From positions 32,492,038 to 32,556,037 of the forward strand of contig CM063109.1 in assembly GCA_031841125.1 (NCBI GenBank): a stretch of 64,000 nt of DNA. Direction: 5' to 3'. The notes below the pieces were generated by a model that did not search any database, was not told the DNA's origin, and saw only the letters and a list, made by a program, of their open reading frames with translations. Positions 10,721 through 22,337 of the stretch are shown in pieces. The stretch's first letter is position 1; every line of letters begins with the position of its first letter. The DNA is from Acanthococcus lagerstroemiae. Its lineage: Eukaryota; Arthropoda; Insecta; Hemiptera; Eriococcidae. The position numbers and the translations under genes were made by a program.

Positions 10721-13700
10721 ATGGTGGGTAAATCAGCACGTATTGTCGAAGCAACTGCTGTTACGTATCACGAAGATATGATTGATCACGTCTGCTTATG
10801 GGACTCCAACCACCCTGAATGTCCGGAGCGATTTGCTGAAATTCTCAAAAGGTTACTGAATAGCTTTGTGTTTGGGTCTCTTTGACTTGGAATTAGCCTG
10901 TTTGTTGGTGAGTTTTCATTGTATAGATTTATATTCATACTTTGTTTACAGATGCGAAGCCCTTAACTTGTTGAACCGTTGCCGATACATTCCACCTCGA
11001 TTAGCTGAATCAGAAGAATTATTGCGGCAGCATTCCCAAGAACTGATAACATTACTGAAGGATTGCCAAACCAAGACTGCCGATGAGTTGGAAGAAATAA
11101 GCTCTCGTTATGATTCTATATTCATCTGCTCTGTAAGTGCACAGATTCTAGTTAGGTATTGCTCAACAGGTAAATCCTGTTTTACTCGAGTTAGATGTAC
11201 CACGTTGTGATGTTGGTTCCAAATTACAGGAGACATACAGATTAGCTCTGTTTGCCGCTGGTAGTACCATTGATCTAGTAAAGGCTGTTTGTAATGATGA
11301 GGTGAAAAATGGAATGGCTATTGTCAGGTAATTTTTAAACATAGTCTTTCCAGGTTTCTGATAATGACTTTCATATGTATCATTCTGAACCCATGAATGC
11401 TAAATCTGCTTTTCCCCATCATGCTTTTATTATTTCAAGCATAGTCACAAGTATATATTATCTTGGTTAGCCTTTCTTTCAGTATCCAGTGCCCTTAATG
11501 CTTGTTTGATGGACTAATTTAGAAAAATGGTGGAAGGAAATACCAGATTTCGTTTAAATTACAAAAGTGTTTATTGATAGAAGCCTTTCGGTTTTGCTAC
11601 CCCCATCTTCACTTGATAGCTTCCAAAAGGCTTCTTGGCAATGAACTATGTACCTCAAGTGAGAACAAGTTCTGTTTTTTTCAATCATTATTTCAAAACC
11701 ATTTTACACATACACCTCAAAGATGAATTCAAAAGAAAAGAAAGAATCAGAGAAGAAAGTTGCTATTCAGTGATATAAATAATGAAGTTACATGATAGTT
11801 ACTTTTATTTACATTTCGTTACAATTAACGTCTGTGCTGTATTTCAGACCTCCTGGTCACCATGCCATGAAGTCGGAGTTTTGCGGTTATTGTTTTTTCA
11901 ATAACGTTGCTCTAGCAGCTGACTATGCTTTAAGAACGTACAACTTATCTAGAATTTTGATTGTTGACTGGGATGTTCATCATGGACAAGCGACACAGCA
12001 GATGTTCTACAATGATCCGAGGTAAAAGTTATAAGTAAGCTCATTTTATGTGTCAAACTCCGTAGTAAAAAGCTCGTTTGATGGTTTATACTCGTAGTTT
12101 TTGAGATACGCAGGTCGATTTTTTTCTATTTTCTCTTCTAAATATGGAAAGAGTTTCATTCTTTAAAACACTTGTTTGAGGTCCAGATCTATCTTCGCAT
12201 CAGAAGTGCTACATTCAAAGTTTTTCATTCTGAAGCAGTGTCGTAAAGAAGGAGACTCCTCTGGAGCCAGGGAAGAAAGTAAAATCATAGTGCTTCTCTT
12301 TTAACATTTTAGACGAAAGATTTTTTTTTGGCTTGTCGAGTCTGAATTAGGACCTTTGTTTTAGATTGCCCTTGTTAATTCGGTTGATTCGTCACTATTT
12401 TGCTGAAAACGTCCTTCCTCCCGATCTTATAACGTTCTATTCGCCCTGCTAATGTCAAGAGTCTGGATAGTATATTATTTTAAACTTTGAACTCAGTTTT
12501 GAAAAAATAATGTGTTGTGCACGAATACCTTTCAAATTTGATTTCTAAAGTTGTTTTTAAAAGAACTAAAGAGTGGAGAGCATCACTTCAACTTGAAACG
12601 AAGATAATTCTATTTTTAATTTTTGCATCTACTGTGTCTGTTTACCTCCGGAATGGACTCTGGTGATTAATGAACTTGGAGTCACGTGTGAGGTGTATGA
12701 AAGAGTCGAATTTTCGTAGTTTTTTCTGAGAGATTCTCGTGGTGTAATTAGGAAAAAAATGTAACAATTGCTCGGTCGTATTGAAGTATTTTTCCAGGAA
12801 GTAGGGATTTCAGTTTTTCAGTTGACTAAATATTTCTGTTGGTACGCATTTCAAAAAAAGTCGATTTGTTTATGAAATGGAGAAATCTTCCTAGCCTCCT
12901 GCGAACTAATAGAGTTGAATCTGAAAAGTAAACTCGTGTTTTTGGTTTTCAGGTGAAGTTTCTCTGTCTTCTTTCTATTCTTTCCTGTAATTTTAGATCT
13001 CACTTCTTTATTAAAATGTTTTAGAGTGGTCTATTTCTCTATCCATCGATTCGACCATGGAAAATTTTGGCCCAACTTGAGAGAAAGTAATTCTGATGCT
13101 ATTGGGGAAGGATCAGGCGAAGGCTTCAATTTTAATGTGCCATTAAATAAACTTGGTTTGGGAAACGCGGATTATATGGCGATTTTTCATCAGATTCTGC
13201 TGCCAGTGTCTGTTGAGGTATACATTTTCTTCCAATTACTACTTAATTTTTCACAAAATTAATATTCGCTGTATTCAGACTTATTCATACTTATACCTAC
13301 TCTGTTCTGTTATAGTTCCAGCCGGAATTAATTATTGTATCTGCTGGCTTTGACCCTGCTGTCGGATGCCCTGAGGTAAAGATTTTCTTCAAGGTTTCAC
13401 CTTTATTATGTTTATGAGGCACTATCTCAAATTAGATTTGAGTGGCCTTGTGTACCTTTTTAAACAGATCGAAAATGAAATTTTGTACTTAATCCTGTGT
13501 AACTATGTTTAAGGGTGAAATGGAAGTCACACCGGCATGTTTCGCGCATTTTGTGAATAGCTTGAACCATCTTGCCAATGGAAAAATCGCAGTCGTGCTG
13601 GAGGTTCTTACTTGCTAATAGCATTTTATATTTTATGCATACAATTAAAATGTGAAAGTATTGAAGGTACATTTTAATTTTAGGGAGGTTACTTTGTGAA

Positions 13701-16700
13701 ATCGTTAGCTGAAGGCGCTGCGTTGTCGTTGAGAGCATTACTAGGCGATCCATGTCCACAAATAGAAGCCCTCCAAGAAATAGATGAAAGGTAGTAGTAT
13801 TTCTTCTGTATTGAGCAGCATGAAGTGTAAATAGTTATGCCTTTCCAAACTAGGCTTTGTTTTTGAAAAAATTCTTACGTCAGTATGATATTTCGTTTCC
13901 TAGATTCATGTTCCCGTTTTGTTGTAATTCTATTCGTTTTCATTTATTTCAGTACTCGAGAAACCATTTTGAATGTTATTTACACTCATAAAAGGTTTTG
14001 GAAATGCTTTCAAATGCACGGCACGTTTCCATCTTCCGAAAACTCATCTTCCAACATGGATTATTTTCATCCAATAATTAAATTTGAACATGTAGCAGAA
14101 CCGTTAGAGAAGTACCCGACTCGTGACTGCTATCCACTTCGTAGTGAAGAAACCATTCAATTTTATACTTCATGGATGAATAAATTAATTCGAGGTAATT
14201 GATGACCTGCGGTTAAAGAGGTCTTTACGTTTGAAGTGTACTGTAAACCGAAATTATTGTTTTTTCTTTTTCAAATAGGCCCGAAGTCTAGTCGCCCATC
14301 GTTTGGTGCTATATCACTTACCCAGAAAGCTAAAATTCTAAATCAGAACATCTTATTTAAAAAAAAAACGAACAAACAAAAAAAAACAAGTTTTAATAAT
14401 AAACCCGGCTTTTTGTTTGTATATCCTGGAAAATTTACTTTTTCCAACTTCGGACCTTTTTAATGGCAGTTTCTCGTGTAACTAATTTTCTGAGTGTATG
14501 TGTCTGCATTAGATACTCATGTTTTTTTTTTCACCTTGTTATTCAGACACCAAACTGTTCGAAACGAAGTACTGTTGCAGCTGTTTTTCTTCTTGCATTT
14601 CGAAAAATTATGAGCAGTAAGGAGCATATGCGATGTTTCAAAGCTATAACATATTTTATACAACCGTCTCATTATAATAATATAATTTCTGTTGTACAGC
14701 ATGGAGTCCCTAAAACATTCAAAAAGCAGAATTGTAAACTTTACTGAAAATTCTGATTTAGAAGCGAATGTATTTTCGGTAAGTTAGGCTGTTATGGTTG
14801 CATGTAGATAATGTCTTCGGGCATTATAAGATGCTTATAGTATTTTTTTACCTTTTCTTTTTAAAACGAACTGATTCTAAAATAATAGATCTGTTACGTC
14901 AACTTGCCTGTCTAGGTACTTGATTGTATAACGAAACACGAAACTAAAGCGGCTATTATTGATGCCAGTTTTTTGAAACTAAAACCAGATAACATGTTCC
15001 TTGAAAACGCCCTTATTAGTCAAGCTGTTAGTAAGTTTGAATACAAGAGGTAAGTTTCAATATCTATTATGTACAGTTCGTGCTACAATGTTGTGGAAGG
15101 ATGATTACAAGAAGATTTTATTTCTGAAATATTGCAGAGTTGTTATGGTTGATATTAATTCCAAGAAAAATATTTCGGGGTTGACAAATGCCAATGATGG
15201 CAGTGTTCTTTTGTTTTCATTCAATCGACTGAACGCTGATTCTCAAAAGCTGGAAAACGATTTTAATATTAATTTCCCATGGACTGCGGTAAGGATTTCA
15301 TGTTAATCTATTCATTATCTATTTTAATTTCTGGGCACTGTAGGTAACATGAGTACTGACGAAATAAGATACAAAAGAAGCCCAAAGAGAAGCTATCGAC
15401 AGGTTCCAGGAAGTGGCCTGGAAACACCAACTAGTGACAAATGCAACAACACTGATAACACTGGAAATTTTCAGTGTTGTTGGTGTTGTCATTTTTTTTA
15501 GTGTTGTCAGTGGTTTACTAGAAAAGGTGATGTTCTCGCAATTTTCAGTGTTGTCAGTGTTGTCATTTTGTTAGTGTGGTTGGTGTTATCACTTTCTTTG
15601 TGTGGTCGGTAAAAAATGACGACACTGACAACACTGAAAAAGGCAACAACATTGCCTTTTCCAGTGACGAATCGACAACATTTTGAAAGTGACCACACCG
15701 ACAACAACGAAAAATACAACAACACTGACAACACTGAAAAACCGACAAAACACTGACTACACAAAGAAAGTGACAACACCAACCACACTAAAAAAAAGGA
15801 CCACACCAACCACACTAAAAAAAGGTCCACACCAACAACACTAAAAAAATGACAACACTGACAACACTGAAAATTGAGAGAACATCACCTTTTCTAGTAA
15901 CACACTGACAACACTAAAAAAAAATGTGACAACACCAACAACACTGAAAAATGCGACAACATTGCCTTTTCTAGTGACACATCGACAACACTAAAAAAAT
16001 GACAACACCAACAAACACATAAAAATTCAACAACACCAAAAACACTGAAAAATGGACAACACTGATAACACAAAGAAAGTGACAACACAGAAAAACTGAC
16101 AACATGGACAACACTGAAAAAGGCAACAGCATTGCCTTTTTCAGTGACAAATCAACAACATTTTGAAAATGACCAAACCAACAATAACGAAAAATACAAC
16201 AACACTGACAACACTGAAAAACCGACAAAACACTGACAACACAAAGAAAGTGACAACACCAACCACACTAACAAAATGAACACACCAACAACACTATAAA
16301 AATGACAACACTGACAACAGTGAAAATTGCAAGAACATCACCATGTCTAGTAACACACTGACAACACTAAAAAAAATAAGACAACCCTGAAGATTGCGAC
16401 AACATCGCCTTTTCTAGTGACACCCTGACAACACTAAGAAAATAACGACACCAACAACACGGAAAAATGCAACAACACAGACACACTGGAAACCCGACAT
16501 CACCGACTCCATGAAAATGACAACACCAAGAACACTGAAAAAGGCAATAACGTTGCCTTTTCCATTGACAAAACCACAACATTAAAAAAAAATGGAAACA
16601 CCAACAAAAGTGACAAATGCAACAACACTGATAACACTGGAAATTTTCAGTGTTGTTGGTGTTGTCATTTTTTTTAGTGTTGTCACTGGGTTACTAGAAA

Positions 16701-17790
16701 AGGTGATGTTCTCGCAATTTTCAGTGTTGTCATTTTTTTTAGTGTTGTTGGTGTTGTCATTTTGTTAGTGTGGTTGGTGTTATCACTTTCTTTGTGTGGT
16801 CGGTAAAAAATGACAACACTGACAACACTGAAAAAGGCAACAACATTGCCTTTTCCAGTGACGAATCGACAACATTTTGAAAGTGACCACACCGACAACA
16901 AAAAATACATCAACACTGACACACTGAAAAACCGACAAAACACTGACAACACAAAGAAAATGACAACACCAACCACACTAAAAAAATTACAACCCTGACA
17001 ACACTGAAACAGGCAACAACATTGCCTTTTCCAGTGACGAATCGACAACATTTTGAAAGTGACCACACGGACAACAACAAAACCGAGAGTATTTTCGCCC
17101 CTTCGTTCGCGATCATTCCTAACAAGAAAGTACGACCTCCCAACTTTGGATTCGCCCTTTCTGCTTTGTTGGATCTGCCGCTTAGAGAAGCTACATAGTC
17201 GCAGTGGTCGAAAACAATGGACCTTAATATTTATTTTTATTGTAACTCGTGAATGCTAATTTATGAGTTAATTATATGAATGTGTTTCATTCCAGGAGTC
17301 TTTCAATGATTGCGATTTCCTTGCGGCTTGGTTTGAACTGGTACTTCCAATATCGTATCAATTTAACCCTGAACTTATAATAATTTCTATAAATTTTGGC
17401 GAAGGTTTGTTACCTAGAGTATAACCTCGTATAACAGAGGTATTTTTTGAAAATACCAAATTTATTTAAACTTGTTCTGCGATTGATTTTTTTCTAGGCT
17501 CTAGTTGTTCGTTGGAATTGAATGCATTTTTAATTCATTGGTTGACGTCCTTGGCAAATGGAAAAATTATTCTAATCGCTGATTACGATTCTGGAAACGA
17601 ACGTGAATCGCTATCCTTTTCTTTTTGTCATAAAGGATTGCTCGGTTGTCCACTGCCACCTTTACCCAAAACGAAAAGTGTTGTCTCATCGAATGCTATA
17701 AATGTTATGAAAACATTGACTCGTAGACTCGGAAGCCGATGGACAAACTTAAATTTTTTTGTTAACTTTCCTGAGGACACTGCTCATTGA
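10721..17790 (+). CDS. HDAC6: HDAC6-like deacetylase: intact CD1, degenerate CD2
   Basis: Exons that join in phase with GT..AG introns: 10721-10851, 10952-11132, 11230-11327, 11848-12021, 13025-13217, 13316-13375, 13514-13603, 13684-13790, 13953-14194, (optional 14279-14305), 14547-14616, 14700-14778, 14916-15049, 15138-15288, 17296-17404, 17498-17790. They predict about 703 residues. Residues 1-350 form a class IIb deacetylase domain. The His pair sits in RPPGHH (137-142), zinc ligands are Asp179/His181 in DWDVHHG and Asp272 in SAGFD, and the catalytic Tyr312 is in EGGY. The wording ([25 protein letters not shown]) is closest to my recollection of insect HDAC6 CD1. Residues about 450-690 align with CD2 but lack these sites: DINSKKN replaces DWDVHHG, SINFG replaces SAGFD, and Asp637 stands where the Tyr should be. 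Family role: deacetylation of tubulin and other cytoplasmic proteins. The start ATG is the first in frame next to the conserved HEDM region. A poly(A) signal lies at 18040. The exon joins were read by hand. Confidence 0.88.
14279..14463 (+). CDS. Alternative exon 10 / possible CD1-only terminus
   Basis: After exon 9 (phase 1) an acceptor at 14277-14278 opens a frame that runs to TAA at 14461-14463, adding about 61 Lys/Asn-rich residues. Within it a donor at 14306 (TTTG|GTGCTA) would also allow a 27-base in-frame exon joining 14547. Reading through would end the protein just after CD1. An AATAAA-like hexamer overlaps the frame at about 14397. Isoform choice cannot be told from sequence. Confidence 0.4.
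15390..17085. repeat. Satellite-like array in intron 14 of the deacetylase gene
   Basis: The array is built from short words GACAACACTGACAACACT, AACACCAACCACACTAAAAA and similar. A longer unit containing ATTGCCTTTTCCAGTGAC recurs seven times, near 15650, 15960, 16130, 16405, 16553, 16845 and 17022. Spacings alternate between about 150-180 and 275-310, so the higher-order period is about 420-480 bp. Segments 15436-15620 and 16612-16810 are near copies in which the short word is inverted (CAGTGTTGTTGGTGTTGTC), so the array can form hairpins. The long minus-strand open frames rich in Val, Cys and Phe are by-products of the repeat. Confidence 0.85.
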
Positions 17791-18039
17791 TCAATTGCAA
17801 GATACATTTTACCTTTTTTAGTACTAATTTTGGTTTTCTAATCATCATTTGTACCTTATTTATACAATGTTTTTATTTTATTTCTGTTCTTGATATAAAT
17901 CATTTGTAGGTACTTGCTGCGTACCTACTGCTGTGATTTTTAGTTACTCAAGCTCAAGAGAGCTTTTCCAGTTGCTCATATTGTTGATTTGAAAGAGATT
18001 CTATGGACCAGAGTACATTATATGTGTTAACGATTCCTG

Positions 18040-18045
18040 AATAAA
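18040..18045 (+). terminator. Poly(A) signal AATAAA of the deacetylase gene
   Basis: AATAAA lies 250 bases after the stop codon and is followed by T-rich sequence. It supports transcript end before the zinc-finger gene, and so two transcription units. Confidence 0.55.
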
Positions 18046-19091
18046 CTTTATATTTTATTTATTCAAACAATGCATTTTGGTAATTACGGATATTTAATGC
18101 TCTCATCTCTTCTTCATTATCGATTTTCTGACTTCTGGCGGTTGCATGCTATTTTCATATATCCAACAATTTCTTAATTCAGTCCAAAATTACGACCATT
18201 TAAAAATGCACGCCATAGTAATCACACAGCAAGAGACTTCAGCCTATGACAGCATTTTATGTAGGTAACTTGAATGATGAATGGTTCAAGGCTGTTCAAA
18301 GTTCAAATAGGTACTCGGGAATGTCAAGTACGCAGTGCAATATTATTATTACTAAGGAAAATAACCAAGTTAGATGATCAGTAGAAAAATACAGCCTTTA
18401 ACCGCTTTTCAGCAGTTTTGCATCACCATTTACCGAGACATACTTAAATGAGTGTCGAGTGGCTATAATTGACTATAGCTGCCGCAGCAGTGAGCGCGCA
18501 GTGCAGTGTCATTTATCTCATATCGTCAGCCAAATAACGACACGTTTTTGCGTATTCGACTAGAGACCCTTGTCACCGTTATTTTTCACTTTTCTTCGGG
18601 AATTCGAGTCATTCATCTCGTCCTGATCTCATCATTTAAGTATTATTGGCCCGATGATATGAAAATTGAGGCTGTATTTCTGTATTCTCGTGATATCTGC
18701 TATCACTATCACTTATATATGCTCTATTTTAACTAGGGTTTAGTTACATTGCTGCTGGCTTGTATTAGCTATAATTCAGTTACTTGTTCTATTTTTCATT
18801 CACCTTTAGTGGAAATCAAAACTATAGATTCTCCTCTACAGCGAGCTGTGAGCTATTACAGGTTAGTACCAGCGTTAGTATTCGTTAATCCACCGATAAC
18901 TAATTAATACAAATGTAAATTCGTTTGCGAATTGGTAAGCTTTTCTTATGAAGCACTCGTGAAAATAGCCATCGAAATATACTGTCCACATTTCGCTTTT
19001 GGGTGTGATCAGAAAGTCATTTTTTTGAGTTACGTGGTTTCAGTTCGAACTAGGTACAACATTTCGTTGAAGAATTTCCGTTTCATTTCAG
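18046..19091. other. Spacer between deacetylase and zinc-finger genes
   Basis: The spacer includes a GC/CpG-richer patch at about 18470-18560 that could be a promoter. A good donor, TACAG|GTTAGT at about 18861, would splice a 5' untranslated exon to the acceptor at 19091. The promoter role is inferred. Confidence 0.35.
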
Positions 19092-19112
19092 AAATCTAGC
19101 TGCAGCATCATC

Positions 19113-19943
19113 ATGAATGAAAACGAAATCGAATGCCAGCAGGTCGAGTCTGATTCTGATCCTTCTATCAGTAAATGCAGGGTAATAGTTGAGCAATCGA
19201 ATGCGGTGGAGGCTGGCGCCGAACTGACTGTTTCCAGTTCTACGAATAATGATGTTTCTGGCACTCAACCTGATGCTGCAACAGCTCCTCGTATCTTCTA
19301 TAGCACTTTGAACGAGGACGATACATTCACAGACGAAGATTTTGATGTAATTTAGAAGAAAATTAATTTCCTGATCGTTCAACTACTGTGTGTAATGCTT
19401 TTGGTAACATTTTGTTGTAGCTACTTTTAGAAGGTAAACCGTCTTCTACTTATGTTCCTCTGGCCTGCTGTCATATGACGTATGTCCAATCAGTCCCGGC
19501 ATCGGGCATCGATATTAAAGCTCCTTGTGCTCGGTGTAATTCCACCGACGAAAACTGGATTTGTTTGACATGCTACGAGGTTCGCAGTACCATTGAATTT
19601 TGTTCATTATCCCTCTTATGCTGAAATTCTTGCAAACATCGATGTTTCTTGATTGCAGGTGTATTGTAGTCGTTACGTGAACAAACATATGGTGGAGCAT
19701 ACTCAAGAATCAAGTCATCCTATCACGTTAAGTTTTAGTGATGTTACCGTGTGGTGTTACGGTTGTGATGATTACGTCCATGGTGATGTGAGTATACTAT
19801 TTGAAATCATTGAAAAACAACTAGGAACAGTTATCTAGATTGGTGTATTGTTGTAGGTATTGGACGAGGCGAGAGGTATAGTCATGAATGCGAAATACGG
19901 CTCTCTGCAGGATGGTCTCACGTTTGATTCTAATAATTCTTAA
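19113..19943 (+). CDS. Stand-alone HDAC6-type ZnF-UBP protein
   Basis: Four in-phase exons (19113-19346, 19421-19579, 19659-19787, 19857-19943) predict 202 residues. Residues 1-80 are acidic and low-complexity. Residues about 85-190 are a ubiquitin-binding zinc finger of the HDAC6 kind. The ligand set appears complete: C-x-H in CCH, PCARC, ICLTC, YCSRY, NKHM, VEHT, SSHP and WCYGC. The pocket residues expected for binding the free ubiquitin C-terminal Gly-Gly are kept (CSRY, WCY, DENW). In other animals this finger ends HDAC6 and recruits ubiquitinated aggregates. Here it starts 1.3 kb beyond the deacetylase stop. The frame is open upstream of the ATG back to the acceptor at 19091 (seven codons), so fusion to an upstream exon is not excluded. 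Function as a separate protein is inference. Confidence 0.85.
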
Positions 19944-20131
19944 CAGTCGATATTTATGTAATTGAAAATAAGGTTATATGTATATTGGAACACTAGAACG
20001 AGATATCGCTTACGAGCGTGACCGGATGAATTTATCGTTGATTTCTGTTCTTTTCTAACCAAAGCCGAATTTTTATTTCCGTGTCTATTGAATTAGTTTT
20101 GTAAACTTCATTATTTATGATATTCTTTCAG

Positions 20132-20194
20132 TTGAGAGCTACTTCGATGTACTCGTATACGACTGATTACAGTGATTACCAATACTGGGATTAA
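20132..20194 (+). CDS. Possible alternative last exon (Tyr/Asp-rich tail)
   Basis: A pyrimidine-rich acceptor (ATTCTTTCAG) precedes 20 open codons ending in TAA, with a Tyr/Asp-rich end (YSDYQYWD). Its phase 0 fits the donor of zinc-finger exon 3 (19787), so it could replace the last 28 residues of that protein. No other support. Confidence 0.25.
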   Translation: MRATSMYSYTTDYSDYQYWD

Positions 20195-20199
20195 ATTAA

Positions 20200-22330
20200 T
20201 ACATTTTCTTTCTGAAAGCTCGTATATTTATACATGAGTACATGATATAGGAAATTCGTAATTACGTAAAAAATCTAGATCAAGACTACATTCTTAGCAC
20301 AAATTAAAGCTTTCATTACCAATATAGCAAAACAATCTTAGCAACTAAAAAGTGCTTCTAGTCTTACACATAGATCAAGGCTGGAGAGATGATGAGCACT
20401 GGCGAGAAAAAATATTGACTAGTAAAACAGAAACAGCTTATTTGTACGCACAACATAATCTGATTCTCAGGGTCAGTTCTGCATATACAGCCACAAAAAG
20501 TGGATTTTTCTATCAGTTTATTGAAGTATCTCCGCGTGGACACCCACTATTGATGCGTAAACACCCTTGTGTATCCGGTAGGTTCATTTGCATCGAGTGA
20601 TGGGTCTACACCTTTTTCAATGGTATTTTTGAGGAAGCCAACGTTTTCCGTAAATTCAAGATGGTAAGATCAACAAAAACAAGAGTGTGTTTGCCTGCGG
20701 AAAAAGTCAAAATCAACTGATTTCTCGGCGTGTATGGAACTACATTAGCTGAGCTTTTCGAATAAGTTGTTAAAGGAAGGATCTTCTGTTAAGCTAATTA
20801 CGACCAGATGATCCAAGTTGTAAAGAAAAGATACATTTTTTCAGCAAAGTGGTAATTTAGACATAAAATTAGCTCGGAAAAGGGCATCTCCATCAACAAC
20901 ATAACCAAAAACTGACTAATTCGATACATATACTTGTCAAAACATCAGTCGTGGCTTTGACTGCTTTTTTATACGCAAAATACGTCACCCTTGAATGAAA
21001 TTGGAGTAACGTTGCACTTACACAATACAGGGAAAAGAGTTACATAACAGTAGCATTCTTGTAAACCATTTAATGGCTCACATCCTCCCTTGAAATTGAA
21101 TTAAAAGTAAATTACACTTCAAATTGCACAACTGGTAGAAATTACGCATATATATAGGTATAAAATTACAAATTATAAATCTGTAGAAAATTAGATTTTC
21201 ATAAATTCAGATCAAATGAGATTTCATAGAAAATACTGAGGATTCTGATGAAGTTAATCGAAAAATACATTATACCTATCAAATGGAATTATTATAAGAA
21301 CAGTAGTTTCGGATTAAGTAGCTCCAACATATAAGTATGCTTAGTCGATAAGAGTATTATACTTTCTTCATTTATTGTCACGACAAGACGTATTACATGA
21401 TAAACTTGACTACATAAAACGAATAATGTCACTTCCGCTAGACTTCAGAATTCAAAAAACTAATACATGACTTCAAATGAGATTCTCATGAAAACAGTAG
21501 TTTCGGCATTAGTAGATGAAATTGTAGGGATACTTAGTTGAATACGAGTATGGAGATGGAATATAAGGATACTTAGTTACATACGAGTATGGCTATAGGT
21601 TTCATCTCAGTTCATTTTTCGTCATTATAACAAGAACTACATGAATGAAACTACATTACTACATAATATAAATAGTCACTTTCGTAATCTTCAGAATTCA
21701 AAAAGTACAAAATCAAATGAGATTCTCATGGAAACACAGCCATTTCTGCAGATTATATCGAGATACGTAGTTCAATACGAATGTGTCTGTAGTCTGTACC
21801 TAACATTTTATCTCAATTCATTCTTTGTCATCACGACAAGAAGTACATGAATGAAACTAACTATATGTAAAACAGAACTTTGTCGAGAGTGGAGCACTTG
21901 AGGGAACTGACATGTAAAGTGTAACCATGAACATCTTGTTCTAGTATAGAATTTAGTGTCACAGATTCAAGTGCTTTACAAATATTCTACCTCTTCAATA
22001 GAAATGTTGAATCTACAAAGAAGTAAAGCAGTTCCAATCTACTTTTTTTTTTTTTAAACTTCATCAATCGAAAAGACAACCTTCCACAAGCATGAACGCG
22101 TAAACCAACTTGATTCACTTCAATAGCACCGCATCAGAACTTGTCAACTTGAAACTACGACGGGTTTTGCCTCTCGAAGAAACATATACTACAATGATGG
22201 GCGAGTTAAATCACAACCCTTATAAAATAATTAAGATTATGTAGGACATTTCAAATTTGATACTAAGTCACAACTTTCGAACAGTCTGAAAACAGAAGTT
22301 CGAATTAAGTAGATTCATTGAACCCTTGTT
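20200..22330. repeat. Convergent intergenic region with diverged tandem repeats
   Basis: Between the tails of the zinc-finger and PIG-Z genes. From about 21190 to 21870 three diverged tandem copies of about 240-260 bp are visible. Anchors are CAAATGAGATT.TCATG.AAA at 21213, 21475 and 21714, and GTCA...ACAAGAA.TACATGA. No coding sequence was recognised. Confidence 0.5.
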
Positions 22331-22337
22331 CTTTAGA

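Noticed and set aside
15390..17085. CRISPR-like repeat array
   Set aside because: Units vary in length and sequence, are partly inverted and have no unique spacers. The context is a eukaryotic intron.
15500..17150. Several 60-127 codon open frames on the minus strand rich in Val, Cys, Phe and Ser
   Set aside because: They are translations of the GACAACACT-type satellite, which lacks stops in that register. No domain, splice or start evidence supports a protein.
10721..17790. Calling the gene HDAC10 because of its active-plus-inactive domain layout
   Set aside because: CD1 wording ([26 protein letters not shown]) is that of HDAC6 CD1, and an HDAC6-type ZnF-UBP lies next door. The layout similarity is therefore probably convergent.
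14916..17790. Pseudo-CD2 exons as a separate second deacetylase gene
   Set aside because: Exons 11 and 12 bridge it to exon 9 with matching phases, and no independent start or promoter was seen.
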